A stretch of DNA of 64,000 nt, from assembly GCA_001411745.2 (NCBI GenBank), contig LIQB01000009.1:1-64000 (forward strand), in the 5' to 3' direction. The position numbers were made by a program, and so were the translations under genes. Source of the DNA: Psychrobacter glacincola (GTDB lineage: Bacteria > Pseudomonadota > Gammaproteobacteria > Pseudomonadales > Moraxellaceae). Each line of letters starts with the position of its first letter. Position 1 is the stretch's first letter. The notes beneath the pieces were generated by a model. The model made no database searches. It saw nothing but the letters and a program-made list of their open reading frames with translations, and was not told where the DNA came from. This document shows positions 36,242 through 45,937 of this stretch, one piece after another.

Positions 36242-37846
36242 TCAACCAATCACTAACTGCTCCAAACCATCATCAGCCGTTGCTAAATTGGCCACCATTG
36301 ATAACGCATGGGCTTGCTGGCTGGTATGATCTGCCTTTGGTGTAGCCGCTGTGCCACCACGTAGCCAGTTACTAGCTGTGGTGTCACTATTGTTGTTGTT
36401 CTGCTGATTTTGCAAATTATACCAAGCCAAATCATGATGGAGTGCGACCACGTCTCCCATAATGAGCAAAGCTGGCGTGGGTAGCTGGTTTTTTTCTTGC
36501 AACTCAACGATGTCGGCAAGCGTTCCCGTTAATACCTGCTGATTGGGCATACTGGCATTGGAGACTATAGCAATCGGGGTATCACTACTGCGCCCTGCAT
36601 CAATCAAGCCTGTCGTCAAACGCGCCAGCGAATGCAACCCCATATAAAATACGACTGTTTCATCCGTATTCAAAAAGCTCTTAAAGTTATTATTGGGCGC
36701 GCCAGCCTTTAAAAATCCAGTGACAAAACGTACCGACTGCGAATGGTCACGATGGGTCAGCGGAATGCCAGCATAGCTTGCGGCGGCATTGGCAGCGGTA
36801 ATACCAGGTACGACTTGATACGGGATACTGTGCGCACGCAAACTCTCAATTTCTTCGCCACCACGGCCAAAGATGAAGGGATCACCGCCCTTTAAACGCA
36901 CCACACGGCGACCTTCTTTAGCGCTATTGACCAACAATTCATTAATGCCCAATTGCGCCACAGCATGATTGCTGCGTTTTTTGCCAACAAATACTTTATC
37001 AGCATCACGGCGGCATAGATCTAACACTTGCGGTGAGACGAGCGCATCATAGTAGACGATATCCGCTTGTTGCATCAAACGCAGCGCTTTAAAAGTGAGC
37101 AGCTCTGGGTCACCTGGGCCTGCACCAACGATATAGACTTCGCCTACATTATTTTGTAGGGTTTGAGGTTCTGTGGATATATCATTCTCTGTATGTTTTT
37201 CAGTGATAATTGATGCTGTTTTATCTAAATCGGCTTGTAATTGTGCCGACGCTTCAGCTTCATTACCAGCAAACATCAGCTGACTGACTGGACCTTCAAA
37301 TGCTTTTTCCCAAAACTGCCTGCGCCCTGTCAGCGTAGGTATTTTAGTTTTCACTTCGCTACGAAAATCACCAGCAAGCTTTGCCAATTTACCATAGCCT
37401 TGTGGAATCAAGGTTTCGAGGCGAGCGCGTAATAGACGTGCCAACACTGGCGCTTTGCCGTTTGACGATATGCCAATCACGATTGGATTGCGATCAACAA
37501 TCGCAGGGAAGATGAAATCGCACAAATGGGGCGTATCGACTACATTAACTGGAATGTTTAGCTCAGTGGCATCAGCATGTATTTGATGGTTAAGTATCTC
37601 ATCGTCAGTGGCAGCAATGATAACGCGTACGCCTGTCATATAAGTTTTATTATAATTCTCATAAATCAGCTCATGCTTACTGTCACTGAGCAAGGCTTGT
37701 ATCTCGTGGCTAATGCTTGGTGCAAGGACAGTAATACACGCGCCAGCACGGCTGAGCAAATCCGCTTTACGTAGCGCCACATCACCGCCACCAACGATCA
37801 GTACTTTACGGTCTTCTAATTTAAAAAATAATGGAAAGGTGTTCAT
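36242..37846 (-). CDS. cysG: Siroheme synthase (bifunctional CysG)
   Basis: 534 residues with two modules. Residues 1-220 are the precorrin-2 dehydrogenase/ferrochelatase (FKLEDRKVLIVGGGDVALRKADLL, and GISSNGKAPVLARLLRARLE). Residues 235-480 are uroporphyrinogen-III C-methyltransferase (VYIVGAGPGDPELLTFKALR, VVRLKGGDPFIFGRGGEE, VVPGITAANAAASYAGIPLTHRD). The enzyme makes siroheme from uroporphyrinogen III for sulfite and nitrite reductases, which fits the cysI gene 4 kb away. The C-terminal ~60 residues are a low-complexity tail rich in Asn/Thr/Ala. Separated from the rest of the sulfur genes by two unrelated genes. Confidence 0.95.
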   Translation of the reverse strand: MNTFPLFFKLEDRKVLIVGGGDVALRKADLLSRAGACITVLAPSISHEIQALLSDSKHELIYENYNKTYMTGVRVIIAATDDEILNHQIHADATELNIPVNVVDTPHLCDFIFPAIVDRNPIVIGISSNGKAPVLARLLRARLETLIPQGYGKLAKLAGDFRSEVKTKIPTLTGRRQFWEKAFEGPVSQLMFAGNEAEASAQLQADLDKTASIITEKHTENDISTEPQTLQNNVGEVYIVGAGPGDPELLTFKALRLMQQADIVYYDALVSPQVLDLCRRDADKVFVGKKRSNHAVAQLGINELLVNSAKEGRRVVRLKGGDPFIFGRGGEEIESLRAHSIPYQVVPGITAANAAASYAGIPLTHRDHSQSVRFVTGFLKAGAPNNNFKSFLNTDETVVFYMGLHSLARLTTGLIDAGRSSDTPIAIVSNASMPNQQVLTGTLADIVELQEKNQLPTPALLIMGDVVALHHDLAWYNLQNQQNNNNSDTTASNWLRGGTAATPKADHTSQQAHALSMVANLATADDGLEQLVIG

Positions 37847-38003
37847 AGGATTACCTGTAATTCATTCAATGTAAGGTATGTCGCTATTATGATGTATCAC
37901 GGGCATACGCTCACGTAGCGAATTGGCATTAGCATATTCGTTTTTGACATGTTGGTGAGGGTTTTTGATGTAAAAGGGAATAGGTGAGTCGTGAAATACA
38001 GAA

Positions 38004-38040
38004 CTAAAAAAGCCACAGGCTTACGTCAAAGCTTGTGGCT
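38004..38040 (-). terminator. Terminator of the acyltransferase gene
   Basis: On the minus strand AGCCACAAGCTT pairs imperfectly with AAGCCTGTGGCT and is followed by TTTTTT, 65 bp beyond the acyltransferase stop codon. Confidence 0.8.
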
Positions 38041-38104
38041 GTCATGTAGATTAGGTTTTTGCATTGGCTATTAGCAATAAAGAGATTTGACCACGTACAA
38101 GAAC

Positions 38105-39055
38105 CTATTCAAACTCACTCAGCATTTTCGTCATGCGGGCATCTTTTTGCTGCCAGATATCCTCTAACCAATCAAACATCATTTTTTTAGTGGTTTCATC
38201 ACGGTCATAGCCGCCGTCCATGATGGCAGCAAATAATTCGTCTGGTATCTTTAAGCGAGTCACATCGACGCCCAAACGGCGAATATTACCTTTCCATAAA
38301 TCATCATAGTCAGGCGCGCCGTCTGGGTAGACAATGGTCACGTCCAAGATAGAATCCAACTCATTGCCTAACGCATTAATTGCTAATGACAAACCGCCAG
38401 CCCGTGGTTTTAACAAATGCTGATAAGGGGATTTTTGTTGGTCATGTTTTTCTTTAGTAAAGCGCGTGCCTTCCAAATAGTTTAATAGCGCGAAAGGTTT
38501 GTCTTTTAATTGACGACAGGCACGCTTAGCCTCAAGCAAGTTTTGTTTTTTAAGCTCTGGATTCTTGGCCATCGCTTTGGCAGAAAAGCGCTTCATCATT
38601 GGAAAGTCTAAGAAATAAAAGGCTTGACCGATGACAGGAATATAAATCAGATTAAACTTGGTAAAAAACCGTGTCAGAGGCAGGGTATCTTGGCTGATAT
38701 ATTGCACAATGCTGGTATCAACCCATGATTGATGGTTGCTTACCAATAGATACTGTTTGTCTTCGCTCAGATCGTCAGGCAGGTTAATGCGCCAGTCTTT
38801 GTGAGGCAGGGCATGATCAATGACGGCGTTATTACTATTAATCCAGTATTTGGTAATCGCAATCAGCGCATCATCCGCAGCTTTTGCTCCTGTCAATACT
38901 TTTGCCGCTCCCAAAGTCCAGATGGGCAGACCCACCATCGCACTATTGGCAGTAAGAACACTCGTACCGGTTAAAAAAGAGGCGGTCTTGCCTACCGCTG
39001 GTAGCTTATCGTGCAGTTTTTCATAGAGTGAATCGATTTTTTTTATAAAAGACAT
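38105..39055 (-). CDS. PlsC-type acyltransferase (YihG-like)
   Basis: 316 residues from the ATG at 39055, which has GGA 8 nt upstream. The frame continues 23 codons further to 39124 without a good ribosome site. The acyltransferase blocks are NHQSWVDTS (the NHxxxxD catalytic motif, with D in W-x-D context), then FLDFPMMKR and the LEGTRFTKEK glycerol-phosphate-binding block. A hydrophobic segment at about 20-45 suggests membrane attachment. Family members acylate lysophosphatidic acid or related lipids; YihG is the closest E. coli comparison. Single gene. Confidence 0.88.
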   Translation of the reverse strand: MSFIKKIDSLYEKLHDKLPAVGKTASFLTGTSVLTANSAMVGLPIWTLGAAKVLTGAKAADDALIAITKYWINSNNAVIDHALPHKDWRINLPDDLSEDKQYLLVSNHQSWVDTSIVQYISQDTLPLTRFFTKFNLIYIPVIGQAFYFLDFPMMKRFSAKAMAKNPELKKQNLLEAKRACRQLKDKPFALLNYLEGTRFTKEKHDQQKSPYQHLLKPRAGGLSLAINALGNELDSILDVTIVYPDGAPDYDDLWKGNIRRLGVDVTRLKIPDELFAAIMDGGYDRDETTKKMMFDWLEDIWQQKDARMTKMLSEFE

Positions 39056-39445
39056 AATAAATATCCATATTAATGAGCGCGAGTGCCTATAAGGAAATAA
39101 AAAAGGATGAGTAACTTTGTCCATGATGTGGCTTTATAGCGTCGGTTTAATGCCGAGCGGCCACTGAGGCAAGCCATAGAATACCGCAATGTTAGACAAT
39201 AAAACGTTCAAGAAACGTTAATTATTTAAATGCTGACTTCTTTATACAGATAGAGATATTCAAAAATAATAGAAAATTGTCTATTAAGCGGAGTATTTGC
39301 TATAGTTTGGCGGCCTCTAATAAATACTTTATATAATAAGCTATTGTGAGGAAGAGGAGGATGTATGTCATGGTTCACCATAGCGTATGAAGCGAGCTGT
39401 TAAAGCAATAAACGGTAGTCAATATGATTGTAGTGCTAAACTAAG
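39056..39445. other. Divergent intergenic region
   Basis: 390 bp between the acyltransferase and the DUF817 gene. It includes the stretch 39056-39124 that is open in the acyltransferase frame. A purine-rich AGGAAGAGGAGG at 39349-39360 resembles a strong ribosome site followed by ATG at 39361, but that frame is very short. No other structure seen. Confidence 0.4.
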
Positions 39446-40261
39446 GTGTTGAACATTATTCCGCGTGGCGCCGCGCTAAGTTTAGCGTCTGCTTTGTTTG
39501 GCATACTTTTATTATTGGCTTTTGTACTGACTCATCAAATAAGTTGGTCAATTTCTGGTATCTATCGCTATGATCTGTTATTGGCTTATGCTTTGATTAT
39601 TCAGGTTTTTTTGGTTTATTTCAAATTAGAGACACCGCGTGAGGTATGGGTCATTGCTATTTTTCATATCATGGCCATGGCAATGGAGCTGTTTTTAACC
39701 CATCCCAAAATTGGTTCTTGGTATTATCCTGAACCATCCATTTTTAGAATTGCCACTGTGCCACTTTTCGCCGGATTTATGTATTCGGCCGTAGGTAGTT
39801 TTTTAGCGCGTGGCTTAAGATTGTTTAATGCCTCTTTTACCGACTTACCACGTTTACTATGGGTGAGTTTATTGGTTATTTTTTCTTATGCCAACTTCTT
39901 CACTAAGTTTTTTGTCCCTGATATTCGCAATATATTGTTCATCGCTTCAGTAGTTTTATTTTGGAAAACCAGAGTGTTTTTTCAAATCCATCACAAAAAT
40001 AATCTTCAATTGCGTGATACCAAGCAATATCAATGTCCATTTTTACCATTACTGTTGTTCCTCGCTTTTTTGGTTTGGTTGGCAGAAAATATTGCTACTT
40101 TTACCAATATTTGGCGTTATCCATCACAAGCAAATGTATGGCATATGGTAGGTTGGGGTAAGCTGGGCTCTTGGTACTTATTGCTGATGCTAAGTCTAGT
40201 GTTGGTTTTGGCAGTCATGGGCAAAAGGGATGAGAAAGGCGGTTGGCAGTTAGCTCGATAA
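39446..40261 (+). CDS. DUF817 family membrane protein
   Basis: 271 residues with about eight transmembrane helices. The motifs SWYYPEPSIFRIATVPLFAG, ARGLRLF and WLAENIATFTNIWRYPSQ are those of DUF817, a bacterial integral membrane family of unknown function. The frame opens at GTG 39446, followed at once by TTG. An in-frame stop lies three codons before, so the start must be GTG or TTG even though the AAGG sits unusually close. Terminator shared with cysH. Confidence 0.83.
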   Translation: MLNIIPRGAALSLASALFGILLLLAFVLTHQISWSISGIYRYDLLLAYALIIQVFLVYFKLETPREVWVIAIFHIMAMAMELFLTHPKIGSWYYPEPSIFRIATVPLFAGFMYSAVGSFLARGLRLFNASFTDLPRLLWVSLLVIFSYANFFTKFFVPDIRNILFIASVVLFWKTRVFFQIHHKNNLQLRDTKQYQCPFLPLLLFLAFLVWLAENIATFTNIWRYPSQANVWHMVGWGKLGSWYLLLMLSLVLVLAVMGKRDEKGGWQLAR

Positions 40262-40359
40262 TTTTGATACTTAAGTGTGTCCTCATTGTTTTGGCGGTAG
40301 CGCTTGGATTATAGATTCAAATTTTGTGGGACTGAGATATTGAATCTACTATGACAATA

Positions 40360-40393
40360 AAAAAACACCTCTTATATCTAAGAAGTGTTTTTA
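40360..40393. terminator. Bidirectional terminator
   Basis: AAACACCTCTTA and TAAGAAGTGTTT form a stem with one mismatch around TATC, with A- and T-runs outside. It lies between the convergent DUF817 gene and cysH. Confidence 0.8.
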
Positions 40394-40412
40394 TCGTAAA
40401 ACTACGAAATAC

Positions 40413-41051
40413 CTAAAGTTGCGTGTGCAAGCCACACTCACGGCTTTCTTCTACTTTCGTTGGATCAAAGTAATCAAATTCATTCGGTAAGTTATGCTCT
40501 TCGAGATAAACATCTAAATCAGCGTCAGTGTTTTCAAACAATGGCGCTACTTTTAACACGCCGTCTTTTGATAGGCTAAGTACATCAAGACCTTGGCGGA
40601 ATTCGGTTTGATCTTTACGAATCGCATTGAACCAAACATCTGGCTTTAACTCATCTAGCGCACGGCGGAATGGCTCTAATTTTACTTGGTCAGTGAATTC
40701 ATCATGCTGTGGGTTGTCGATACCTGGGATGCCGTTCATGGTCGCGTCACGATACGCCGCCGTTTGCTTAGGAATATAGGTGATGACGTTTAAGTTTAAA
40801 TCACGGATGACTTTATTGGCAAATTGATAAGTGGCATCCGTATTGTAGCCTGAGTCTACCCATAATACCGTGATATCAGGACGTTGCTTAGCAACCAAAT
40901 GCAGAATCGCTGACTCGTATGGGCGGAAGTTAGTCGTGATGATTGGGTTTTTCGCTTGGCTTAATGCCCACTCAACGATTTGCTCAGGCGACTTGCCTTG
41001 CAATGCTTGGTTGGCTTGGTCGAGGTCTAAACTTGGATGTAATTGGCTCAT
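40413..41051 (-). CDS. cysH: PAPS/APS reductase family protein (compact CysH)
   Basis: 212 residues from the ATG at 41051, which has GAAGG 4 nt upstream. The frame is open a further 64 codons into the neighbouring gene without support. The domain shows FRPYESAILHLV, VLWVDSGYNTDATYQFA and WFNAIRKDQTEFRQGL. The C-terminal catalytic cysteine is in ECGLH. It has no other cysteine, so it lacks the CC...CxxC iron-sulfur site of APS reductases. It is also shorter than E. coli CysH (244), lacking most of the loop before ECGLH. It should reduce activated sulfate to sulfite and is the last gene of cysI-DUF934-cysH. Confidence 0.88.
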   Translation of the reverse strand: MSQLHPSLDLDQANQALQGKSPEQIVEWALSQAKNPIITTNFRPYESAILHLVAKQRPDITVLWVDSGYNTDATYQFANKVIRDLNLNVITYIPKQTAAYRDATMNGIPGIDNPQHDEFTDQVKLEPFRRALDELKPDVWFNAIRKDQTEFRQGLDVLSLSKDGVLKVAPLFENTDADLDVYLEEHNLPNEFDYFDPTKVEESRECGLHTQL

Positions 41052-41115
41052 AATACCTTCCTTAATGGTTGTTAATATAAAATCGTTGATTAAAAATTTA
41101 TGATCAGTGTTAAAG

Positions 41116-41736
41116 CTAGGCGATTGAGGGTTCTGACGGTTTAGCAAACATCGGTAAATCCGAAGCACTTTGTCCATCATAACTACTGGCAAGGGCGGTA
41201 AATGCTTGCTCAATGCCGAATTTAGAGTCTGGCTGCATGTCATGCTCGCTCAATACAAAGCTATCAACACCCATGCGCAGTAGATACGCGATTTGATCAC
41301 GGCCAAATGCGCCAGCCACCCGAATCTCACCTTGGTAGCCAATCTGGCGTAGGGTACGTGCAAAGCTAAAGTTGCGACCATCAGCGAATTTAGGCACATC
41401 AATCACGATAAGCGCCTGCGTTGATAAGAATTCACTAAGACCTTCTAACGCATCAGCATCGGTGTCAGCCGTCACCCACAATCCAAGGCGGCTACTGTGC
41501 TGTACAATAAGCTCATAAACCTCTTTGATCAGACCGCCGACCTGCACGCCTGATTCGTCTAATAGATCAGCGAGCGGTACAATCACATCGGGCTTTTCTT
41601 GCCTTTGTAGCAGCTCAAGCAACGTAATGTTTGTTGATACAATGCTCTCTGGCAGTGCATCAGTGGTGAGTACATGCCATGTATCTTGACTGCCGATATC
41701 TACGCCATGACTGTCCAAAATATGATGATTAGCCAT
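41116..41736 (-). CDS. DUF934 protein (sulfite reductase partner)
   Basis: 206 residues from the ATG at 41736, with AAGGAGAAGG just upstream. Motifs WHVLTTDALPES, VPLADLLDESG, GLWVTADTDADAL, FADGRNFSFARTLRQIGYQGEIRVAGAFGRDQIAYLLRMG identify DUF934 (COG3749), which in proteobacteria typically sits next to the ferredoxin-type sulfite reductase. It has been proposed as an accessory or alternative electron-transfer component, but its role is not established. Its start overlaps the end of cysI by 8 bp, which implies translational coupling. Confidence 0.9.
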   Translation of the reverse strand: MANHHILDSHGVDIGSQDTWHVLTTDALPESIVSTNITLLELLQRQEKPDVIVPLADLLDESGVQVGGLIKEVYELIVQHSSRLGLWVTADTDADALEGLSEFLSTQALIVIDVPKFADGRNFSFARTLRQIGYQGEIRVAGAFGRDQIAYLLRMGVDSFVLSEHDMQPDSKFGIEQAFTALASSYDGQSASDLPMFAKPSEPSIA

Positions 41737-43420
41737 AGACCTTCTCCTTAAATGGATCAATACCAACTCGCTCAACCAATTGACCAAAGCTTTCGACATC
41801 ATTGTCGGTGCTGGCGCGCAAGTCTACATAGACATCGACGATCTGCTGTATGGTATTGGCAACCTCAAGAGCAGGGACAGATTTACCTAATATTTTGCCA
41901 AGTTTGGCATCGTCACTGGAATTGCCGCCAATGCTGATCTGATACCAATGCTCACCTTTTTTATCGACGCCCAAGATACCAATGTCACCTGTATGATGGT
42001 GCGCACAAGCATTGATACAACCAGACATGTTTAAGCGAATCTCACCCAAATCGTACAGATAGTCTAGATCATCGAACTGTTTTTCGATTTGTTCAGCGAT
42101 GTTATGCGTCGTCGCATTAGCAAGCGAGCAGTAGTCCCAACCTGGGCAAACAATCATATCTGTTAGGGTGTTAATATTAGCGCGTGCTAAATGTAACTCT
42201 GCTAGCTGCTGCCACAATTCATAGAGAGTGTTGGTTTGCACATCAGCGAATACCAGATTCTGCTGATAAGTACCACGCAGTTCACCAAAGCTGTATTTGT
42301 CAGACAAATCAGCCAGTGCATCCATCTGCGACTCGCTGACATCACCAGAGGGCACATATTTGCCATCGACCAAGCCTGCTTTGAGCGAAATAACGACCGC
42401 ACGATAACCAGCGACTTTATGCGCTACCGTGTTTTGGTTGTACCAATTGGCAAAGTCGTTATCAGCATTTAATTGCTGTTGTAGCTCAGACTGTACTTGT
42501 AGCGCATCAAACGACACATAGTCAGGCTCACTAAAAAAGCTGCTCGCCGTCGCAAAGTTCTCATCAGTTAAGGTAAGCGAACCATCTTTGGTATGAGCTT
42601 CCCACTCAGCATTGACCAGTTTGGCAAAGGCAGGGCCGCCCATGCTCTCAACCAATATCTTAATGCGTGATCGGTATTTACTGCCTTTATCACGGCGACC
42701 ATGCAAGTTATAGACACGTAAGATGGCATCTAAATAGCTAAGCAGATGCTGACGCGGCAAGAACTTATTGATGACTTTACCAAGGACAGGAATACGCCCA
42801 AGACCACCACCGACCAATACTTCAAAGCCAATTTCACCTTCATCGTTGGTTTTGATATGAAGACCGACATCATGTACTTGGGTTGCCGCGCGGTCATCAT
42901 TGGTACCGATGACGGCAATCTTAAATTTACGTGGTAAAAAAGCAAACTCAGGATGGAAGGTTGACCACTGACGGATAATCTCACAATAGGGACGTGGATC
43001 AGCGATTTCTTCTTTATGAATACCAGCATATGGATCGGTGGTTGTGTTACGAATACAGTTGCCCGAGGTTTGGATCGAGTGCATTTGTACTGATGCCAGC
43101 TCTGCCAAAATATCTGGCACGTCTTCTAGCTTTGGCCAATTCAGCTGGATATTGGTACGGGTAGTGAAGTGCCCATAACCTTTGTCATATTTACGAGTGA
43201 TTTCAGCCAATTTTCGCAATTGGTAGCTGGCAAGTAGCCCGTAAGGAATAGCGATACGCAACATCGGTGCATAACGCTGAATATAAAGGCCGTTTTGCAA
43301 TCGCAGCGGCAAAAATTGCTCTTCTGGCAGCTCACCTGCCAAAAACCGTTCGGTTTGGTCGCGAAACTGAGCGACTCGTTCTTCTACCAAGGTTTGGTCA
43401 GCGTAATTATATTGATACAT
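41729..43420 (-). CDS. cysI: Sulfite reductase, hemoprotein (nitrite/sulfite reductase family)
   Basis: 563 residues. Two ferredoxin-like half domains are seen (QRYAPMLRIAIPYGLL, GHFTTRTNIQLNW). The coupled siroheme/[4Fe-4S] ligands are C-x5-C in CPGWDYCSLANATTH and C-x3-C in SGCINACAHHHTGD. It reduces sulfite to sulfide in the cytoplasm. No CysJ flavoprotein gene is near, which suggests ferredoxin or another donor. It is the first gene of the cysI-DUF934-cysH operon and is divergent from sat, so both are likely driven from the 43421-43662 region. Confidence 0.93.
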   Translation of the reverse strand: MYQYNYADQTLVEERVAQFRDQTERFLAGELPEEQFLPLRLQNGLYIQRYAPMLRIAIPYGLLASYQLRKLAEITRKYDKGYGHFTTRTNIQLNWPKLEDVPDILAELASVQMHSIQTSGNCIRNTTTDPYAGIHKEEIADPRPYCEIIRQWSTFHPEFAFLPRKFKIAVIGTNDDRAATQVHDVGLHIKTNDEGEIGFEVLVGGGLGRIPVLGKVINKFLPRQHLLSYLDAILRVYNLHGRRDKGSKYRSRIKILVESMGGPAFAKLVNAEWEAHTKDGSLTLTDENFATASSFFSEPDYVSFDALQVQSELQQQLNADNDFANWYNQNTVAHKVAGYRAVVISLKAGLVDGKYVPSGDVSESQMDALADLSDKYSFGELRGTYQQNLVFADVQTNTLYELWQQLAELHLARANINTLTDMIVCPGWDYCSLANATTHNIAEQIEKQFDDLDYLYDLGEIRLNMSGCINACAHHHTGDIGILGVDKKGEHWYQISIGGNSSDDAKLGKILGKSVPALEVANTIQQIVDVYVDLRASTDNDVESFGQLVERVGIDPFKEKVYG

Positions 43421-43662
43421 GACGTAATCTCAATTTTGTTTTTAGTCTTAAAAGCAGTGACGAAAATGATTTGCGTGTGTAATCGGTCTTATTGCCAGTC
43501 GCAAGGTAAACCATTCAGAGTCACATCATATAAGCTTGCGTCTATAAACATAAATTCCTTTAAGACATATGTATATCCAAACACAGCATAAATTTTCATA
43601 ACGAAAGTTAGGTAGCCTATGCTTATCAAATTTATCACTACCCATAAAGGTTATAAATCAAT

Positions 43663-44913
43663 ATGACATCTATCACCTCTAAGCAACCATCAAAACTTGT
43701 TCCGCCGCATGGCAGCACTGATCTTAAGCCACTATTGTTGAATGCTGAGGCACGCGCTCAAGCATTGAAACTTGCCAGCACATTGCCGACCATTACTTTA
43801 AGCTCACGTGAGCGTGGTGATTTGATTATGTTCGGTATTGGTGGCTTTACGCCGTTGAATGGCTTTATGAATCAAGCAGACTGGCAGGGTGTGGTTGATG
43901 ATATGCGTTTGCAAAGTGGTGACAATGCAGGTCTGTTTTGGCCAATTCCGATCACCTTGTCTGCACCAAAAGCGATTGCAGATGGTTTGAGTCAAGGCGA
44001 TAAAGTAGCCTTGGTCGCAAAAGACGGCGAAATCATGGGTATCTTGACCGTAGAAGAAACCTATACCATCGATAAAGAGCATGAGTGTCAGCAAGTATTC
44101 ACCACAACAGACCCAGAACATCCGGGTGTTCAACAAGTTTTAGAGCAAGGCGAAGTCAATATTGCAGGTAGTGTCGAGGTATTGAGCGAAGGCGAGTTCC
44201 CAACGTTATATCCAGAAATCTACAAAACGCCAGCAGAAACCCGCGCTATTTTGGACGCTAAAGGTTGGAAAACGGTTGCTGCCTTCCAAACGCGTAATCC
44301 AATGCACCGCTCACATGAGTATTTGGCAAAAATTGCAATTGAGATATGTGATGGCGTATTGATTCATTCATTGCTAGGGGCACTCAAACCTGGTGATATC
44401 CCAGCCGACGTCCGTCAAGAAGCCATTAAAACCTTGATTGATAATTATTTTAGACAAGACACCGTTATTCAAGCCGGTTATCCGCTAGATATGCGTTATG
44501 CCGGTCCACGTGAAGCACTGTTGCATGCCGTATTCCGTCAAAACTATGGCTGTAGCCACTTGATTGTTGGTCGTGACCATGCTGGTGTCGGCGATTATTA
44601 TGGGGCATTTGATGCACAAACGATTTTTGAACAGGTTGGTAAAGATGATCTTATCACTCAACCACTAAAAATTGGCTGGACGTTCTGGTGTAATACTTGT
44701 AATGCCATGGCTTCCGACAAGACTTGCCCGCATGAAGCGTCTGAACACGTTAAAGTATCAGGTACCAAGCTGCGTAAAGCGCTATCAGAAGATGAAGTGG
44801 TGCCAGAGAACTTTAGCCGTCCAGAAGTACTACAAATTTTGCGTGGTTATTATGCTGGTATCGCAAGAGAGGAACGTGCTGAAGTGAAATTAGTCGGTGC
44901 CTCTGCGGTGTAA
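43663..44913 (+). CDS. sat: Sulfate adenylyltransferase (ATP sulfurylase, single-subunit type)
   Basis: 416 residues. The ATP-sulfurylase motifs are clear: [14 protein letters not shown] (the QxRNPxHxxH nucleotide site), [46 protein letters not shown], and [14 protein letters not shown] [10 protein letters not shown] at the C-terminus. A zinc-type cysteine cluster ([13 protein letters not shown]) lies near residue 345. It forms APS from ATP and sulfate. It is the monomeric Sat rather than the CysD/CysN type. No fused APS kinase domain is present. AAAGG precedes the ATG, and an exceptional hairpin follows the gene. Confidence 0.96.
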   Translation: MTSITSKQPSKLVPPHGSTDLKPLLLNAEARAQALKLASTLPTITLSSRERGDLIMFGIGGFTPLNGFMNQADWQGVVDDMRLQSGDNAGLFWPIPITLSAPKAIADGLSQGDKVALVAKDGEIMGILTVEETYTIDKEHECQQVFTTTDPEHPGVQQVLEQGEVNIAGSVEVLSEGEFPTLYPEIYKTPAETRAILDAKGWKTVAAFQTRNPMHRSHEYLAKIAIEICDGVLIHSLLGALKPGDIPADVRQEAIKTLIDNYFRQDTVIQAGYPLDMRYAGPREALLHAVFRQNYGCSHLIVGRDHAGVGDYYGAFDAQTIFEQVGKDDLITQPLKIGWTFWCNTCNAMASDKTCPHEASEHVKVSGTKLRKALSEDEVVPENFSRPEVLQILRGYYAGIAREERAEVKLVGASAV

Positions 44914-44931
44914 ACCAAGATTATCCGCATA

Positions 44932-44996
44932 AAAACCAGTATCAAAAAAAAGGTGTCAGACTTATCGTCTGACACCTTTTTTTTGATACTGGTTTT
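44932..44996. terminator. Bidirectional terminator with 30-bp perfect inverted repeat
   Basis: Bases 44932-44961 are the exact reverse complement of 44967-44996, with loop TTATC. The core stem GGTGTCAGAC is followed by eight A/T bases, as in a normal terminator. The pairing then continues through a further 12 bp (AAAACCAGTATC at the outer edge). It separates the convergent sat and lipoprotein genes. Confidence 0.95.
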
Positions 44997-45031
44997 CAAC
45001 GCCTGTTATCTAAGCTAGCGTTTGTTATCTA

Positions 45032-45553
45032 TTAAATCTCTAAATCTGTTGTCAGCTTTTGATAGTCACCGACCAATGTGCCACCGCCCGAACAAAAATA
45101 ATTCAACGCGTATTTATCTTGACTATCAATAGTCAGCTTATCATCCTTAAATTGAAAAAATGCCGTACTGTCATTGACTTTGCTTTGGAAAATAATGCCG
45201 TGCGCGTCATCTTGACCCATTAATGTCGCCTTGCCATCAAACTGGCAACTGGGCTTTTTAATATCGCTACGGGCGCGAACCTTTATGTTGATTTGCTGAT
45301 CACTCTCTGCCCGCACCATGACGCCAACCCAATCATAGCCTTGCGCGCGCTTTTCATAACCTTCATCAGCATAATCTCCAACGACTGCTTGCACAGCTGG
45401 CATGACATCGGCTATAGGTTGTTTTATAGCTTGGTGATTCACGCTAGGTGTCACGTTATTACAGCCACTTAAGGCAAATAGAGCCGCCGATGTGGTGAAA
45501 AATACCGAAAAAAAGCGTGAGTGACGAGCGGCACGAGGTGGAGACATGATCAT
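45032..45553 (-). CDS. Lipoprotein of unknown function
   Basis: 173 residues. A basic start (PPRAARHSR) and hydrophobic stretch end in lipobox ALSGC (cysteine near residue 31), so it should be a lipid-anchored envelope protein. The mature part (about 140 residues) has two further cysteines near residues 103 and 155 and beta-strand-like alternation. I do not recognise the family. The start at 45553 has AAAGG 7 nt upstream; a second ATG lies two codons in. It sits between sat and the sulfate transporter genes but on the opposite strand. Confidence 0.75.
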   Translation of the reverse strand: MIMSPPRAARHSRFFSVFFTTSAALFALSGCNNVTPSVNHQAIKQPIADVMPAVQAVVGDYADEGYEKRAQGYDWVGVMVRAESDQQINIKVRARSDIKKPSCQFDGKATLMGQDDAHGIIFQSKVNDSTAFFQFKDDKLTIDSQDKYALNYFCSGGGTLVGDYQKLTTDLEI

Positions 45554-45937
45554 TTAAGTACCTTTGATAAAGGAGTGATTAAGAGGAATGGTCGTTATCT
45601 AAACGCAACGCCTAACAGCATGGCTGTAAGGATATTAGAGATAGTATCGTTTACATAAAGGCTCGTCTATAGAGTAAGCAATACCATTACTTACTCAAAA
45701 GTGTCTGCTCATCACTATAGCGCAAAATACTTAGAAAAAATAAGCCTTGTAAAGTAATTAATAAAATGACTTATGCCAAGTTAATCACTCGATAAGCGCA
45801 TTTGTCACTAAGCATTTGACTCACATGCTGTTAGCATATTTCTCATTATCTATAGAACCGCATCCAAAGAATTATGCGCATTAATAAGATTGTTAATGCT
45901 GTGGAAAACGCTTCTATCAACATTATCGAGAGCACCC
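45554..45937. other. Intergenic region before sulfate-binding genes
   Basis: 384 bp, AT-rich, divergent. The frame of the next gene is open back to a TTG at 45890 but without a ribosome site. It must hold the promoter of the sulfate uptake genes. I could not pick out a convincing CysB site, whose consensus is loose. Confidence 0.4.

Noticed and set aside
40272..40300. AAGTGTGTCCTCATT resembling the MITE/IS terminal repeat
   Set aside because: It needs a one-base gap and no partner end is found within the next few hundred bases; it may be chance or an old solo end.
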